DNA of 64,000 nt from Phyllobacterium phragmitis (GTDB lineage: Bacteria; Pseudomonadota; Alphaproteobacteria; Rhizobiales; Rhizobiaceae), in NCBI RefSeq assembly GCF_002980495.1, contig NZ_PVBR01000002.1, positions 1 to 64,000 on the forward strand, given 5' to 3'. Positions 43,237 through 52,196 of this stretch are shown one piece after another. The notes below the pieces were generated by a model that saw only the letters and a list, made by a program, of their open reading frames with translations, searched no databases and had not been told where the DNA came from. Position 1 is the stretch's first letter. Every line of letters starts with the position of its first letter. The translations under genes were made by a program, and so were the position numbers.

Positions 43237-44157
43237 ATGGCGACCATCGCATTCATCGGCCTCGGCAATATGGGAAATCCCATGGCGGCCAATCTGGTCA
43301 AATCAGGGCATTCCGTACAGGGCTTCGATCTCCTGCCGGGAAACCTGAGGATCGCGGCTGAAAGCGGCGTTACGGTCATGGCCAGTGCCGCGGCCGCCGT
43401 ATCCGGCGCGGAAGTCGTCATCACCATGCTGCCGGCAGGAGGGCATGTTGTCTCCGTATATGAGGACATCGCGCCAAAGGCGCTAAACGATTCGCTTTTC
43501 ATCGATTGCTCGACCATCGACGTGGAATCCGCGCGCAAGGCGCATGAGATTGCCGGGCGGTATCATTTGTTGTCGATCGATGCGCCGGTTTCAGGCGGCG
43601 TCGGCGGAGCCGCGGCGGGTACGCTCACCTTCATGGCCGGCGGTTCCAACCAGGCCTTCGCCAGGGCCGAACCGATCCTGCAGCCAATGGCCGGCCGCAT
43701 CGTCCATTGCGGAGAAGCGGGCAGCGGCCAGGCGGCGAAGATCTGCAACAACATGATCCTCGGCATTTCGATGATCGGCGTCTCAGAAGCCTTCGTGCTG
43801 GCCGAAAAGCTCGGCCTGTCGCATCAGGCCCTGTTCGATGTCGCCTCCACCTCCTCCGGCCAGTGCTGGTCGCTCAATACCTATTGTCCCGTTCCGGGCC
43901 CGGTGCCGGCCTCGCCCGCCAACCAGGCCTACAAGCCCGGCTTCGCCGCCGCTCTGATGCTCAAGGATCTGAAACTGGCGCAGGAGGCAGCACAGGCGGC
44001 CAACGCCGCGACGCCGCTCGGCGCGCATGCTGCGCAACTCTATAATATGTTCAACGCACACGGGCACGGCGGCGACGATTTTTCCGGCATCGTGAATTTT
44101 TTGCGCGGAATTTTGCCCGAAGCCACCGGGACGGCTGCAAAAATATCAGAAAAATGA
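43237..44157 (+). CDS. mmsB: 3-hydroxyisobutyrate dehydrogenase
   Basis: A 306-residue beta-hydroxyacid dehydrogenase with the N-terminal NAD motif IAFIGLGNMGNPMAANL, the DAPVSGGVGGAAAGTLTFM substrate motif and the catalytic Lys in GSGQAAKICNNM. It oxidises 3-hydroxyisobutyrate to methylmalonate semialdehyde in valine catabolism. It lies 33 bases after the acyl-CoA dehydrogenase with AGGGAGAG in the gap. Confidence 0.92.
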   Translation: MATIAFIGLGNMGNPMAANLVKSGHSVQGFDLLPGNLRIAAESGVTVMASAAAAVSGAEVVITMLPAGGHVVSVYEDIAPKALNDSLFIDCSTIDVESARKAHEIAGRYHLLSIDAPVSGGVGGAAAGTLTFMAGGSNQAFARAEPILQPMAGRIVHCGEAGSGQAAKICNNMILGISMIGVSEAFVLAEKLGLSHQALFDVASTSSGQCWSLNTYCPVPGPVPASPANQAYKPGFAAALMLKDLKLAQEAAQAANAATPLGAHAAQLYNMFNAHGHGGDDFSGIVNFLRGILPEATGTAAKISEK

Positions 44158-44223
44158 CCGGATTTAGATTTGCTTAAGCTCTTGCTAACTCAACGGTAAC
44201 GATGTGGCGCTAAAAAGGGAGCC

Positions 44224-44276
44224 GAGACGGAACGACACCGTCTCTCCGCTCCGGATCAGGTACTGCGTACCGGAGC
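44224..44276 (+). ncRNA. Two tandem stem-loops after mmsB (terminator or small RNA candidate)
   Basis: Stem 1 is GAGACGG/CCGTCTC (44224-44230, 44238-44244); stem 2 is GCTCCGG/CCGGAGC (44248-44254, 44270-44276) with an additional inner GTAC pairing. No U tract follows directly, so it is not a classical terminator. It could be the structured end of the mmsB mRNA. Confidence 0.3.
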
Positions 44277-44689
44277 TGTAAAATTTCCGCCGTCGTAGTG
44301 TTTGGCGGAAGCGCCATGCGTAATTTGGCAAAGCCGTGCTTCTCCCCAGGGACAGCACGGTTTTTGCCATTTTACGCTGAGCGGCACGAATCATCCTGGC
44401 CCTCGCGTAATGCAGAACCGCCGCTCACAGGCAGCGGTCTTCGTTCCGTCGGGCCGTTTTTGGCCACAGATTTCCAGTGGATTCTTCGGTGCGTCGATTC
44501 GGCGCGATTTCCGCCGCTTTCCCGCTCAGCCTGCCGAACCTCTCCAGACCACGGACACACGCGATAACAACGACCGCGAACGGTTGCGATCATCGCGATT
44601 GTCACGCCGTTCGGTTGCATTCCAGGAAATATGAACGCGGTCGTTCCGATTGAAGATGTAAAGCATGGTCGCACTCCGGCGAAGATTGT

Positions 44690-44810
44690 CTTTACAGCGC
44701 CTTGCGTCCTTTAGGACGCACAAAGAAAGCTGCAAGCGTTTGAATCGGCGCATTGTGCTTTCCCGAAACCACTTCCGGCTTTCGGACCGATGCGCTACAA
44801 ATTGTAATGC
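44690..44810. repeat. Rhizobial intergenic repeat with TGCGTCC-TTTA-GGACGCA hairpin
   Basis: A perfect 7-bp stem TGCGTCC/GGACGCA with a TTTA loop (44703-44720) is followed by GAATCGGCGCAT, CTTTCCCGAAACCACTTCCG and TTTCGGACCGATGCGC, whose ends pair with each other. The same mosaic is common between genes of Brucella/Ochrobactrum-type genomes. Confidence 0.6.
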
Positions 44811-45206
44811 GCCAATTCCTATTCGACGGCTGCCGTAAAGCCGTCGCGCCTTGTCGCTTTTAAGCTACTCCGCTCACAATTTGCGCATGCCAAAGATACA
44901 GATTTATGCATACCGCCCAAAGACGCCTCATTCGCACTTGCAACAAAAAATTGGCGTTTCGACCCTTGTTTTTCTGATCGCGATGGCCAATCCTTAACAA
45001 AGACGCCGGTAGCGGGGGCTTGTGATGGGCATTTATGCGTGCCCAACCGGGAGTGTGTCGCTATCCGGACATCAACCGTCGTCAATAAGACGCTAATCTG
45101 CCAAGCAAGGAGATTGCATGGATACGGGAAAAAAATGCCGACTGGCCATACAGTATGCCAGCGGACATAGAAAATTTTTGTGCTGTTGCGAATGGGAGAA
45201 CATCTA

Positions 45207-46220
45207 ATGAAGAAGCTTTTCGCTTCCACGATTCTAGCTGCCGGTATCGTCGGACTTTCCAGCGCTTTTGCCACCATGGCATCGGCCGCCGAATGCGGTG
45301 AGGTAACGATTGCCAATATGAACTGGCAGTCGGCCGAGGTTCTGGCCAATCTGGACCAGATCATCCTTACCGAAGGTTATGGCTGCACCGCAGAACTCGT
45401 TGCCGGCGATACGGTCCCGACCATCACCTCCATGGTGGAAAAGGGAAAACCTGACGTCGCGCCGGAAGGCTGGATCGACTTCCTGCCGGATGTGGTCAAC
45501 CAGGGTAAGAAGGACGGCAAGATCATTTCCGTCTCGAACTCGCTTTCCGAAGGCGGCGTCTCGGGCTGGTGGATACCCAAATATTTCGCTGACGCCCATC
45601 CCGATATCAAAACCATTCCCGATGCGCTGAAGCATCCCGAGCTCTTCCCCGCCCCGGAAGAACCCGGCAAGGGCGCCATATACAATGGCCCCTCCGGCTG
45701 GGGCATCACACGCGTGACAGCGCAGTTCTTCAAGGCCTATGAGGCCGAGAAGGCAGGCTTCGTGCTGGTCGATACCGGATCGGCCGCCGGCCTCGATGGC
45801 TCGATCGCTAGGGCCTATGAGCGCAAGGAGCCCTGGATCGGCGCCTATTGGGCGCCGACAGCGCTTCTCGGCAAATACGAGATGGTCAAGCTCGGTCATG
45901 CCGCCACCTTCGATGAAGCGGAGTGGAAGCGCTGCAACACGGTCGAGACCTGCGCGGATCCCAAGCCCAACGAATGGCCGAAAGATAACGTTGAGACTCT
46001 GGTGACCAAGGAATTCGCCGACCGCGCGGGACCGGCACTCGATTACCTCAAGACCCGCTCCTGGACCAACGAAACGGTCAACAAGCTTCTCGCCTGGATG
46101 ACCGACAACCAGGCCACGGGCGAAGCCGGCGCGAAATATTTCCTCAAGAACAATGAGGATCTCTGGACCAAATGGGTCTCGCCGGAAGCCGCGGAAAAAA
46201 TCAAGGCTGCCGTCATGTAG
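45207..46220 (+). CDS. proX: Glycine betaine/proline-type ABC transporter substrate-binding protein
   Basis: A 337-residue periplasmic protein of the OpuAC/ProX family with a signal peptide ending MASAA. Its Trp-rich segments (NMNWQSAEV, PEGWIDFLPDV, GWWIPKYF, GPSGWGITR, IGAYWAPTALL) suit an aromatic cage that holds quaternary amines. ATG 45207 follows GGGAGA. A terminator-like hairpin separates it from its permease and ATPase genes. The ligand could be glycine betaine, proline betaine or choline; the methyl-transfer island 5 kb away favours a betaine. Confidence 0.88.
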   Translation: MKKLFASTILAAGIVGLSSAFATMASAAECGEVTIANMNWQSAEVLANLDQIILTEGYGCTAELVAGDTVPTITSMVEKGKPDVAPEGWIDFLPDVVNQGKKDGKIISVSNSLSEGGVSGWWIPKYFADAHPDIKTIPDALKHPELFPAPEEPGKGAIYNGPSGWGITRVTAQFFKAYEAEKAGFVLVDTGSAAGLDGSIARAYERKEPWIGAYWAPTALLGKYEMVKLGHAATFDEAEWKRCNTVETCADPKPNEWPKDNVETLVTKEFADRAGPALDYLKTRSWTNETVNKLLAWMTDNQATGEAGAKYFLKNNEDLWTKWVSPEAAEKIKAAVM

Positions 46221-46229
46221 TCAGACACT

Positions 46230-46260
46230 CGGGCGGCGGAGCAATCCGCCGCCCGTTTTG
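46230..46260 (+). terminator. Strong GC hairpin with T run after the binding-protein gene
   Basis: GGGCGGCGGA (46231-46240), loop GCAA, TCCGCCGCCC (46245-46254), then GTTTTG. It has terminator form but lies inside the transporter operon, so it probably attenuates transcription and protects the binding-protein mRNA, giving that protein in excess over the membrane parts. Confidence 0.85.
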
Positions 46261-46415
46261 CTGATCACGCACGAGAACAATCCTGCCGCCGGAGCGGTCA
46301 TCAGACCGTCCCCGATGACATCGGATACTGTCTGCATTTTTTGATGACTGCACCGGAAAAAGCCGCAGAATGGGCCCCTCCGCAGAATAGGGCCAAAAAG
46401 GAGAAATAGCGTTTA

Positions 46416-47303
46416 ATGGACTGGCTATACCGCTTCCCGCATATGGACGATAGCACGCTCACGGCGTTGAAAAAATCGATTGATGGGGGCTTTCGCGCGT
46501 TCACCCGCGCCTATGGCGACGCGATCGAATCCTTTTTCGACCCGCTGCAGTATTTCCTCATTCATTCCGAGCGGTTCATGACCACGACGCCGTGGCCGAT
46601 CATCATCGCGCTCATCGCCGCCATCGCCTGGTTCGCCAGCCGCAACTGGAAAATCGTTGCAAGCGCGATCATTACGCTTCTCCTCATCGGCTTCTTCGAC
46701 ATGTGGAACGATACGATGAAGACCGTCTCGATGATCTTCGTCTGCACCGTCCTCTCCATCGCCGTCGGCATTCCCATCGGCATTCTCATGTCGCGCTCCG
46801 ACCGTTTGCAGAGCCTCATCAATCCGGTTCTCGACGTGATGCAGACCATGCCGAGCTTTGTCTATCTCATTCCCGTCGTCATGCTGCTCGGTATCGGCCG
46901 CGTTCCGGGGCTGATCGCTGTGGTGGTCTATGCCATTCCGCCCATCATACGCCTCACCAATCTCGGCATAAGGCTCGTCGACAAGGATGTTCTCGAGGCC
47001 GCCGACGCCTTCGGCTCGTCCAACTGGCAGAGGTTGAAGAACGTGCAGATGCCACTCGCGCTCCCCACCATCATGGCCGGCATCAACCAGACCATCATGA
47101 TGGCGCTCGCCATGGTCGTCATCGCCTCTATGATCGGTGTCCAGGGCCTCGGCCAGCCGGTTCTCAAGGCCATCGCCAACCAGTATTTCACGCTTGGCAT
47201 GTTCAACGGCCTTGCCATCGTCGGCATCGCCATCATCTTCGACCGCACGAGCCAGGCCTACGGCAAGCGCCTGCAGAAACATCTGGAGACGGTCCATGGC
47301 TGA
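46416..47303 (+). CDS. proW: Glycine betaine/proline-type ABC transporter permease
   Basis: A 295-residue permease with about six helices of the ProW/OpuAB family. Family features are the VGIPIGILMSRSDRLQ segment, QTMPSFVYLIPVVMLLGIGRVPG and the EAA-type loop EAADAFGSSNWQRLKNVQMPLA. Its end overlaps the ATPase gene by 8 bases. Confidence 0.92.
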   Translation: MDWLYRFPHMDDSTLTALKKSIDGGFRAFTRAYGDAIESFFDPLQYFLIHSERFMTTTPWPIIIALIAAIAWFASRNWKIVASAIITLLLIGFFDMWNDTMKTVSMIFVCTVLSIAVGIPIGILMSRSDRLQSLINPVLDVMQTMPSFVYLIPVVMLLGIGRVPGLIAVVVYAIPPIIRLTNLGIRLVDKDVLEAADAFGSSNWQRLKNVQMPLALPTIMAGINQTIMMALAMVVIASMIGVQGLGQPVLKAIANQYFTLGMFNGLAIVGIAIIFDRTSQAYGKRLQKHLETVHG

Positions 47304-48369
47304 AGCAAGCGCACGCGGCACCGGCATCATCATCAAGAATCTCTACAAGATCTTCGGCAAGAATCCCCAAGCCTATATAGAAGCCGTCAGGAACGGCATG
47401 TCGAAGACCGAGCTCAATGCCGAGCATGGCCATGTCCTTGGCCTCAAGGACATCAATATCGACATGCCGGCAGGCTGCATCCAGGTCGTGATGGGGCTGT
47501 CGGGCTCCGGCAAATCCACGCTGATCCGCCATATCAACCGGCTGATCGATCCGACAGCGGGCGAAGTGCTCGTCGACGATACCGATGTGGTCAAGATGAA
47601 CGAGAACGAGCTGCGCCAGTTCCGCCGCCACAAGACGGCGATGGTCTTCCAGAAATTCGCACTCCTGCCGCACCGTACTGTTCTGGAAAACGCCGTCTAC
47701 GGCCTGGAAATCCAGGGCGTGCCGCGGGAAAAGCAGCTTGAAGCCGCTGGACGCTGGATTGCCCGGGTCGGCCTTGAAGGCTTCGAGGACAATTACCCCA
47801 ACCAGCTTTCCGGCGGTATGCAGCAGCGCGTCGGCCTTGCCAGGGCGCTGACCAACGACGCGCCGATCCTGCTCATGGATGAGGCCTTCTCGGCGCTCGA
47901 TCCGCTCATCCGCATGGATATGCAATCCGTGCTGCTCGACCTTCAAAAGGAAATCAAGAAGACCGTCGTCTTCATTACCCATGACCTCGATGAGGCGTTG
48001 CGCCTCGGTGACCGTATCGCCATCCTGCGCGATGGTGAGATCGTCCAGCAGGGCACTGGCCAGGATATCGTGCTCAAACCGGCCGACGATTACATTTCGA
48101 GCTTCGTCAAGGAAGTCAATCGCGGACGCGTCATCATGGTCGACACCATCATGACGTCAGACATGCGCAATGGCGGCACCGGCCTGCCCTCCGTCGCCAC
48201 CGGCACGATCCTCGAACATGCGGCAAGAATCATGAGCGAGGAGCATGTCAGCGAAATCCATGTGCATGACGACAAGGGAAAGCCCATCGGCCATATCGAT
48301 ATGCAGGCCGTCATCTCCGCCATGGTCACGCCCATTTCCCACGAAACCAGGCAAGAAGCCGCGGAATAG
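47296..48369 (+). CDS. proV: Glycine betaine/proline-type ABC transporter ATPase
   Basis: A 357-residue ATPase of the ProV/OpuAA type: Walker [11 protein letters not shown]-loop [12 protein letters not shown], signature LSGGMQQR and Walker [14 protein letters not shown], followed by a C-terminal CBS-domain region (about residues 270-350) that in this family senses ionic strength or nucleotides. The ATG at 47296 was chosen as the family N-terminus ([11 protein letters not shown]) follows it. Confidence 0.92.
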   Translation: MAEASARGTGIIIKNLYKIFGKNPQAYIEAVRNGMSKTELNAEHGHVLGLKDINIDMPAGCIQVVMGLSGSGKSTLIRHINRLIDPTAGEVLVDDTDVVKMNENELRQFRRHKTAMVFQKFALLPHRTVLENAVYGLEIQGVPREKQLEAAGRWIARVGLEGFEDNYPNQLSGGMQQRVGLARALTNDAPILLMDEAFSALDPLIRMDMQSVLLDLQKEIKKTVVFITHDLDEALRLGDRIAILRDGEIVQQGTGQDIVLKPADDYISSFVKEVNRGRVIMVDTIMTSDMRNGGTGLPSVATGTILEHAARIMSEEHVSEIHVHDDKGKPIGHIDMQAVISAMVTPISHETRQEAAE

Positions 48370-48399
48370 ATACAGCGCCGAGCGTCAATCAGCGCAGGC

Positions 48400-48432
48400 A
48401 GCGGAGCCGACACGCAGATCGCCGGCTCCGCT
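48400..48432 (+). terminator. GC-rich hairpin after proV
   Basis: AGCGGAGCCG (48400-48409) pairs with CGGCTCCGCT (48423-48432). A pyrimidine-rich stretch ending CTTTTTT follows about 20 bases later, so this is only a weak intrinsic terminator. Confidence 0.45.
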
Positions 48433-48593
48433 GTGCCCGCATTGTCTTCAAGTCTTTTTTACATCGGCCATTCCGTCATTGTATTAATGACAAGATTCTG
48501 GGAAAAGGCTGCCGGCACGTTTTGCCGATGCGGGGGAGCATCATATCTATCCAGCAGATAGCGATCATGCATCCCAAGAGATGAACAGTTTTG

Positions 48594-50081
48594 ATGAATC
48601 TGGACCGGACATTACCCATCACCTTTCCCCGGCGCGTGCTCGGCATGCATCCGGCCTTGCTGTTCGTCTTCTGCTATTTCGCTTTTCAGGCGCTTTTCAT
48701 CACCTTCATCTCCAATGGCGCGGGGCTCGATGACGCCGAACAGCTCGCCAATATCGGTTATCTCGACTGGGGCTATGGTGGTTCGCAGCCGCCGCTCTAT
48801 ACATGGATCACCAATCTGGCGGCCTTGCTGATCGGCACCAGCCTTCTGACGTTGCAGATCGTCAAATTCGGCCTTCTCGCCAGCATGTTCGCCAGCGTCT
48901 ATGGCGGCATGCGCCTGCTCGGTCTGCCGCGCAATGTCGCCGCCGCCGGCATGTTGGGTCTGTTCCTCATCCCGCAGATCGGCTGGGAATCGCAGCGCGC
49001 GCTGACCCATTCCGTCGCCGGCACGACGGGTTGTGCATGGGCTTTCCTGGCTTTCGCCTGGCATATGAAATCGCGTTCCGCCCTGTCGGCGGCCCTCTTC
49101 GGGCTGACGATGGCCGCCGCCTTCCTCGGCAAGTTCAACGCCAGTTTCTTTCTCCTCACCCTGATCATCACAGCCATGACGATCGCGGATTACAGGAAGG
49201 TGCTGCTGTCGCGCCTTTCCCTCGTGACGGCGGCGGTATCAGTTTTTTGCCTTGCACCGACCGGTTTATGGATGCTGCAGCACAAGGACAGCGTCATCGC
49301 CCGCTCGGGAAAATTCGAGATCGGCGCCACCGGCGATTTCCTGCTCGACCGGGCGCTCGGCCTCATGCGCCTTTTCGAGGTCAGCTTTCTGTTTTCCATC
49401 CTCGCCGTCGCCATCGCCGGTATCATATTCATCGCCCATCGCAACCGCAAAAACCCCGCGCCTATCCCTGCGATACCGGGTGAGCGGTTCCTGCTCCGTC
49501 TTATCCTCGTCGGCTTTGCCGTGGTTTTTGTCGGCGTCTGCCTGACCGGTGCAACCAATGTGAAGGACCGCTGGCTCCAGCCCGTGCTGTTCCTGCTTCC
49601 CGCCAGCCTCGCCTATCTCCTCCACCGCTACCGGCTGACCGACCGCAGCCTGTTCGATTTCGGCATCGCCAGCATCATCGTGGCGTTTGTGGTAACACCC
49701 GTGCTTGCCGTCAATCTGACCTATGGCAGCCGCAACGACCCGCCCATCGGTCAGCTCGATTATGCTGAATTGTTCAAGCAGGTGCGCGACGCGGGTGAAT
49801 TCTCCACCGTTCTGGCTGATTTTCCGCAGATACCCGGTAATTTCCGGCTGTATGATCCTTCGCTCAAGGTGGTTCACCCGGAAACGCCTGATGCGGCGTC
49901 GCGGATCGTCAAGCCATTGCTGGTGCTCTGGTTCGGCGGCGATCAGCCGCCGGAAAAGGTCACCAACATTCTCCAGGCGGCGAATATCGAACTGCCATCC
50001 GACAAAATCGCCACGACCGAACTGCCCTACCGTACCCATCTGGACATCAAACTTCCGGTGCATTACGTGATCATCGATTAA
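48594..50081 (+). CDS. GT39/ArnT-like membrane glycosyltransferase
   Basis: A 495-residue polytopic membrane protein with about ten helices. The first periplasmic loop has NGAGLDDAEQ (Asp46-Asp47), the acidic active-site motif of GT-C lipid-linked sugar transferases such as ArnT and protein mannosyltransferases. The short C-terminal soluble part is also typical. It probably adds a sugar from a polyprenyl carrier to an envelope molecule; acceptor and sugar are unknown. Monocistronic between the betaine transporter and bmt. Confidence 0.82.
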   Translation: MNLDRTLPITFPRRVLGMHPALLFVFCYFAFQALFITFISNGAGLDDAEQLANIGYLDWGYGGSQPPLYTWITNLAALLIGTSLLTLQIVKFGLLASMFASVYGGMRLLGLPRNVAAAGMLGLFLIPQIGWESQRALTHSVAGTTGCAWAFLAFAWHMKSRSALSAALFGLTMAAAFLGKFNASFFLLTLIITAMTIADYRKVLLSRLSLVTAAVSVFCLAPTGLWMLQHKDSVIARSGKFEIGATGDFLLDRALGLMRLFEVSFLFSILAVAIAGIIFIAHRNRKNPAPIPAIPGERFLLRLILVGFAVVFVGVCLTGATNVKDRWLQPVLFLLPASLAYLLHRYRLTDRSLFDFGIASIIVAFVVTPVLAVNLTYGSRNDPPIGQLDYAELFKQVRDAGEFSTVLADFPQIPGNFRLYDPSLKVVHPETPDAASRIVKPLLVLWFGGDQPPEKVTNILQAANIELPSDKIATTELPYRTHLDIKLPVHYVIID

Positions 50082-50131
50082 GTGCGCCTGCATCTCGGCT
50101 TTCCTCCTGCATTCGGCAAAATCATTGACCT

Positions 50132-50158
50132 GATATAAAGACTTCCTTATATCTTTAT
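50132..50158 (+). promoter_or_regulatory. Overlapping AT-rich inverted repeats upstream of bmt (operator candidate)
   Basis: GATATAA (50132-50138) pairs with TTATATC (50147-50153), and ATAAAGA (50135-50141) pairs with TCTTTAT (50152-50158). The site ends 27 bases before the bmt ATG, a position suited to repression. It resembles ATAAAGAT-type operators reported for methionine-cycle regulators such as SahR in Proteobacteria; that link is from memory and unproven here. Confidence 0.55.
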
Positions 50159-50185
50159 CTAACCTCAAATACTGGAAACTCAGTC

Positions 50186-51208
50186 ATGAACGCCGCCTCT
50201 TCATCGAACCCGCTGGCCGATCTCATCGCTGAAAAAGGCGTGCTGCTCGCCGATGGCGCGACGGGCACAAACCTCTTTGCCGCCGGGCTCGAAGCGGGTG
50301 AAGCCCCGGAACTCTGGAACGAGACCAATCCGGACAAGATCGAGGCGTTGCACCAGGGCTTCATCGATGCCGGTGCCGATATCATCCTCACCAATTCCTT
50401 TGGCGGCACCAGGCATCGCCTCAAGCTGCATCACGCTCAGGACCGGGTTTTCGAACTCAACAAGCAAGCAGCCGAGCTCGCGCGCGCCGTTGCCGACAAG
50501 GCCGGCCGCAAAATCATCGTCGCCGGCTCGGTCGGGCCGACGGGTGAACTGCTCGTGCCGCTCGGCGCGCTCACCTACGAGGATGCGGTCTCAGCCTTCA
50601 AGGAACAGATCGAGGGATTGAAGGCCGGCGGCATAGACGTCGCCTGGATCGAAACCATGTCGGCGGTAGATGAAATCCGCGCTGCAGCCGAGGCGGCGAC
50701 CTCGCTCGGCCTCCCCTATGTCTACACCGGCTCGTTCGACACAGCCGGTAAGACCATGATGGGGCTCCACCCCAGGGACATCCATCATGTCGCGGACGGG
50801 CTTTCGGAAAAGCCGGTGGCGATCGGTGCCAATTGCGGTGTCGGCGCCTCCGATATCCTATCGTCGCTTCTCGACATGACCGATGCCGATCCCACCGCGA
50901 CCGTGGTGGTCAAAGGCAATTGCGGCATACCTGAATTCCGCGGCTCGGAAATCTATTATTCCGGAACACCGGAATTGATGGCGAACTATACCCATCTGGC
51001 CGCCAATGCCGGCGCCAGGATCATCGGCGGCTGTTGCGGCACATCATTTGAACATCTGGCCGCGATGCGCAAGGCGCTCGACAGTCACGTCCAGGGCCCG
51101 CGCCCGACGGTCGAAACCATCATCGAGACCATCGGCCCGATGCGCAACAAGATTGCCGGAGACGGCAGCGCTGCCCCGCGGCGCGAACGGCGCGGCCGTC
51201 GGGGATAG
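50186..51208 (+). CDS. bmt: Betaine/methyl-donor-homocysteine S-methyltransferase
   Basis: A 340-residue zinc enzyme of the homocysteine S-methyltransferase family. The three zinc ligands are present: Cys217 (GANCGVG) and Cys283-Cys284 (GGCCGT). The start LLADGATGTNLF and ILTNSFGGTRHRL are family motifs. In Sinorhizobium a homologue (bmt) makes methionine from homocysteine with glycine betaine. The last 15 residues form an Arg-rich tail (PRRERRGRRG) not needed for the fold and similar to tails on other proteins of this island. Confidence 0.88.
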   Translation: MNAASSSNPLADLIAEKGVLLADGATGTNLFAAGLEAGEAPELWNETNPDKIEALHQGFIDAGADIILTNSFGGTRHRLKLHHAQDRVFELNKQAAELARAVADKAGRKIIVAGSVGPTGELLVPLGALTYEDAVSAFKEQIEGLKAGGIDVAWIETMSAVDEIRAAAEAATSLGLPYVYTGSFDTAGKTMMGLHPRDIHHVADGLSEKPVAIGANCGVGASDILSSLLDMTDADPTATVVVKGNCGIPEFRGSEIYYSGTPELMANYTHLAANAGARIIGGCCGTSFEHLAAMRKALDSHVQGPRPTVETIIETIGPMRNKIAGDGSAAPRRERRGRRG

Positions 51209-51234
51209 AGAGCCTTTCTAGATGGGAATTCGCA

Positions 51235-51393
51235 CCAAACGCCCTCGTCCTTCGAGGCTTCGTTCCGCTTTGCTTCACTGCGCACCTCAGGATGAGGGCT
51301 ACTGCGGCGTTGCCGACCCTTCACCCTCATGGTGAGGTGCGACCCTGAGCCTGTCGAAGGGGAGCCTCGAACCACGAGGGTGAAGGGTGCTCA
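51235..51393. repeat. Palindromic repeat family II
   Basis: Starts CGCCCTCGTCCTTCGAGGCT, has CACCTCAGGATGAGGGCTAC and CACCCTCATGGTGAGGTGCG inside, and ends CCTCGAACCACGAGGGTGAA. It lies between convergent bmt and the Fe-S protein gene, and may act as a two-way transcript end. Confidence 0.87.
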
Positions 51394-51414
51394 TCGTTTC
51401 CATGAACCGCTATT

Positions 51415-52110
51415 TCAGCCAGCCCTCATGAACGCCGCCATGTGAAAACGTTGTTGCGCGGTTTCATAGGCATATTCCCGTCCGACCGGACAGGCGAACC
51501 GAGCGAGACAACCGCTATAACGGCAAGCTGCCCCGGCATCCGTCCGCAGATAATTCCGGCAGATGTCGACGGCAAAGCCGGAGCAGTCGAACGCATCCAC
51601 CGGGCAGGCCGAAAGGCAGGGTCTGGCGGCGCATCGCTCGCATGGATGACCGATATCATCGCCCGTGGGAAAGCCGACCTCCTCATCGAACAACAATGCG
51701 CCGCGATAGGCATGCCACAGTCCGTAGACCGGATGGATCAACAGGCCGAGCGGCGATGGCTGCAAGCCCTCTGCCCTTTTCGCCCATTGCTGGAATGGCA
51801 GCCATGGCTTGTCTGAAGGGAAAACTGCCCGCGCGCCGAGCTTTTTCGCCGCCTCGCCCAGCACCTGTTTCGACCAGCAATCCAGCGGATCGGTCTTGCC
51901 CCTGCCCTCATCGGCGTGCCAGCGTGCAAAATGCGGCCAGATCGACGATCCAGCATGGCCGGCGAGCACCACGCTACGCGCACGCTCCCGCACCCGGCCC
52001 GGCGGCGCATTCTCGCCATCGCCGAAAACAAAGCCGCCACGCGGAACGAGCCCGAAGGGTTCCAGCGCGGCGGTAATTTCATCTATTGAAGGCGAAGATC
52101 GCCCGGTCAT
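51415..52110 (-). CDS. Ferredoxin-like 4Fe-4S protein of the methyl-transfer island
   Basis: A 231-residue soluble protein whose C-terminal third has a ferredoxin motif, CERCAARPCLSACPVDAF (four Cys of one 4Fe-4S cluster), then further Cys in DICRNYL, AACRYSGC and FACPVG that could hold a second. The N-terminal half has no known fold but is shared with QueG/reductive-dehalogenase-like electron carriers in general layout. It is next to the MttB-type gene on the same strand, so it may feed electrons for corrinoid reactivation; this is inference. Confidence 0.78.
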   Translation of the reverse strand: MTGRSSPSIDEITAALEPFGLVPRGGFVFGDGENAPPGRVRERARSVVLAGHAGSSIWPHFARWHADEGRGKTDPLDCWSKQVLGEAAKKLGARAVFPSDKPWLPFQQWAKRAEGLQPSPLGLLIHPVYGLWHAYRGALLFDEEVGFPTGDDIGHPCERCAARPCLSACPVDAFDCSGFAVDICRNYLRTDAGAACRYSGCLARFACPVGREYAYETAQQRFHMAAFMRAG

Positions 52111-52196
52111 TTTTTCCCACGACCCGTTATGGCCGAACCCCAGACCTCGTCATGGATCAGATCGGCCACTTTAGCCCGGCCGCCTTCGGGCTTCTT

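Larger units (their letters stand above)
44158..45206. other. Intergenic region of about 1 kb with hairpins and a repeat but no convincing gene
   Basis: No frame has protein-like composition and a ribosome binding site. It contains a tandem hairpin at 44224-44276, a palindromic repeat at 44690-44810, and presumably the promoter of the transporter operon starting at 45207. A 181-residue minus-strand frame at 44819-45364 is judged a chance frame because it overlaps the binding-protein gene. Confidence 0.5.

Noticed and set aside
44819-45364. A 181-codon minus-strand frame in the 1-kb gap
   Set aside because: It overlaps the start of the betaine-type binding-protein gene and has no protein-like pattern or ribosome binding site.
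45207-48369. Classical choline transporter ChoXWV
   Set aside because: The binding protein matches the OpuAC/ProX type by its Trp-rich motifs, not the remembered ChoX sequence; the ligand is left open.
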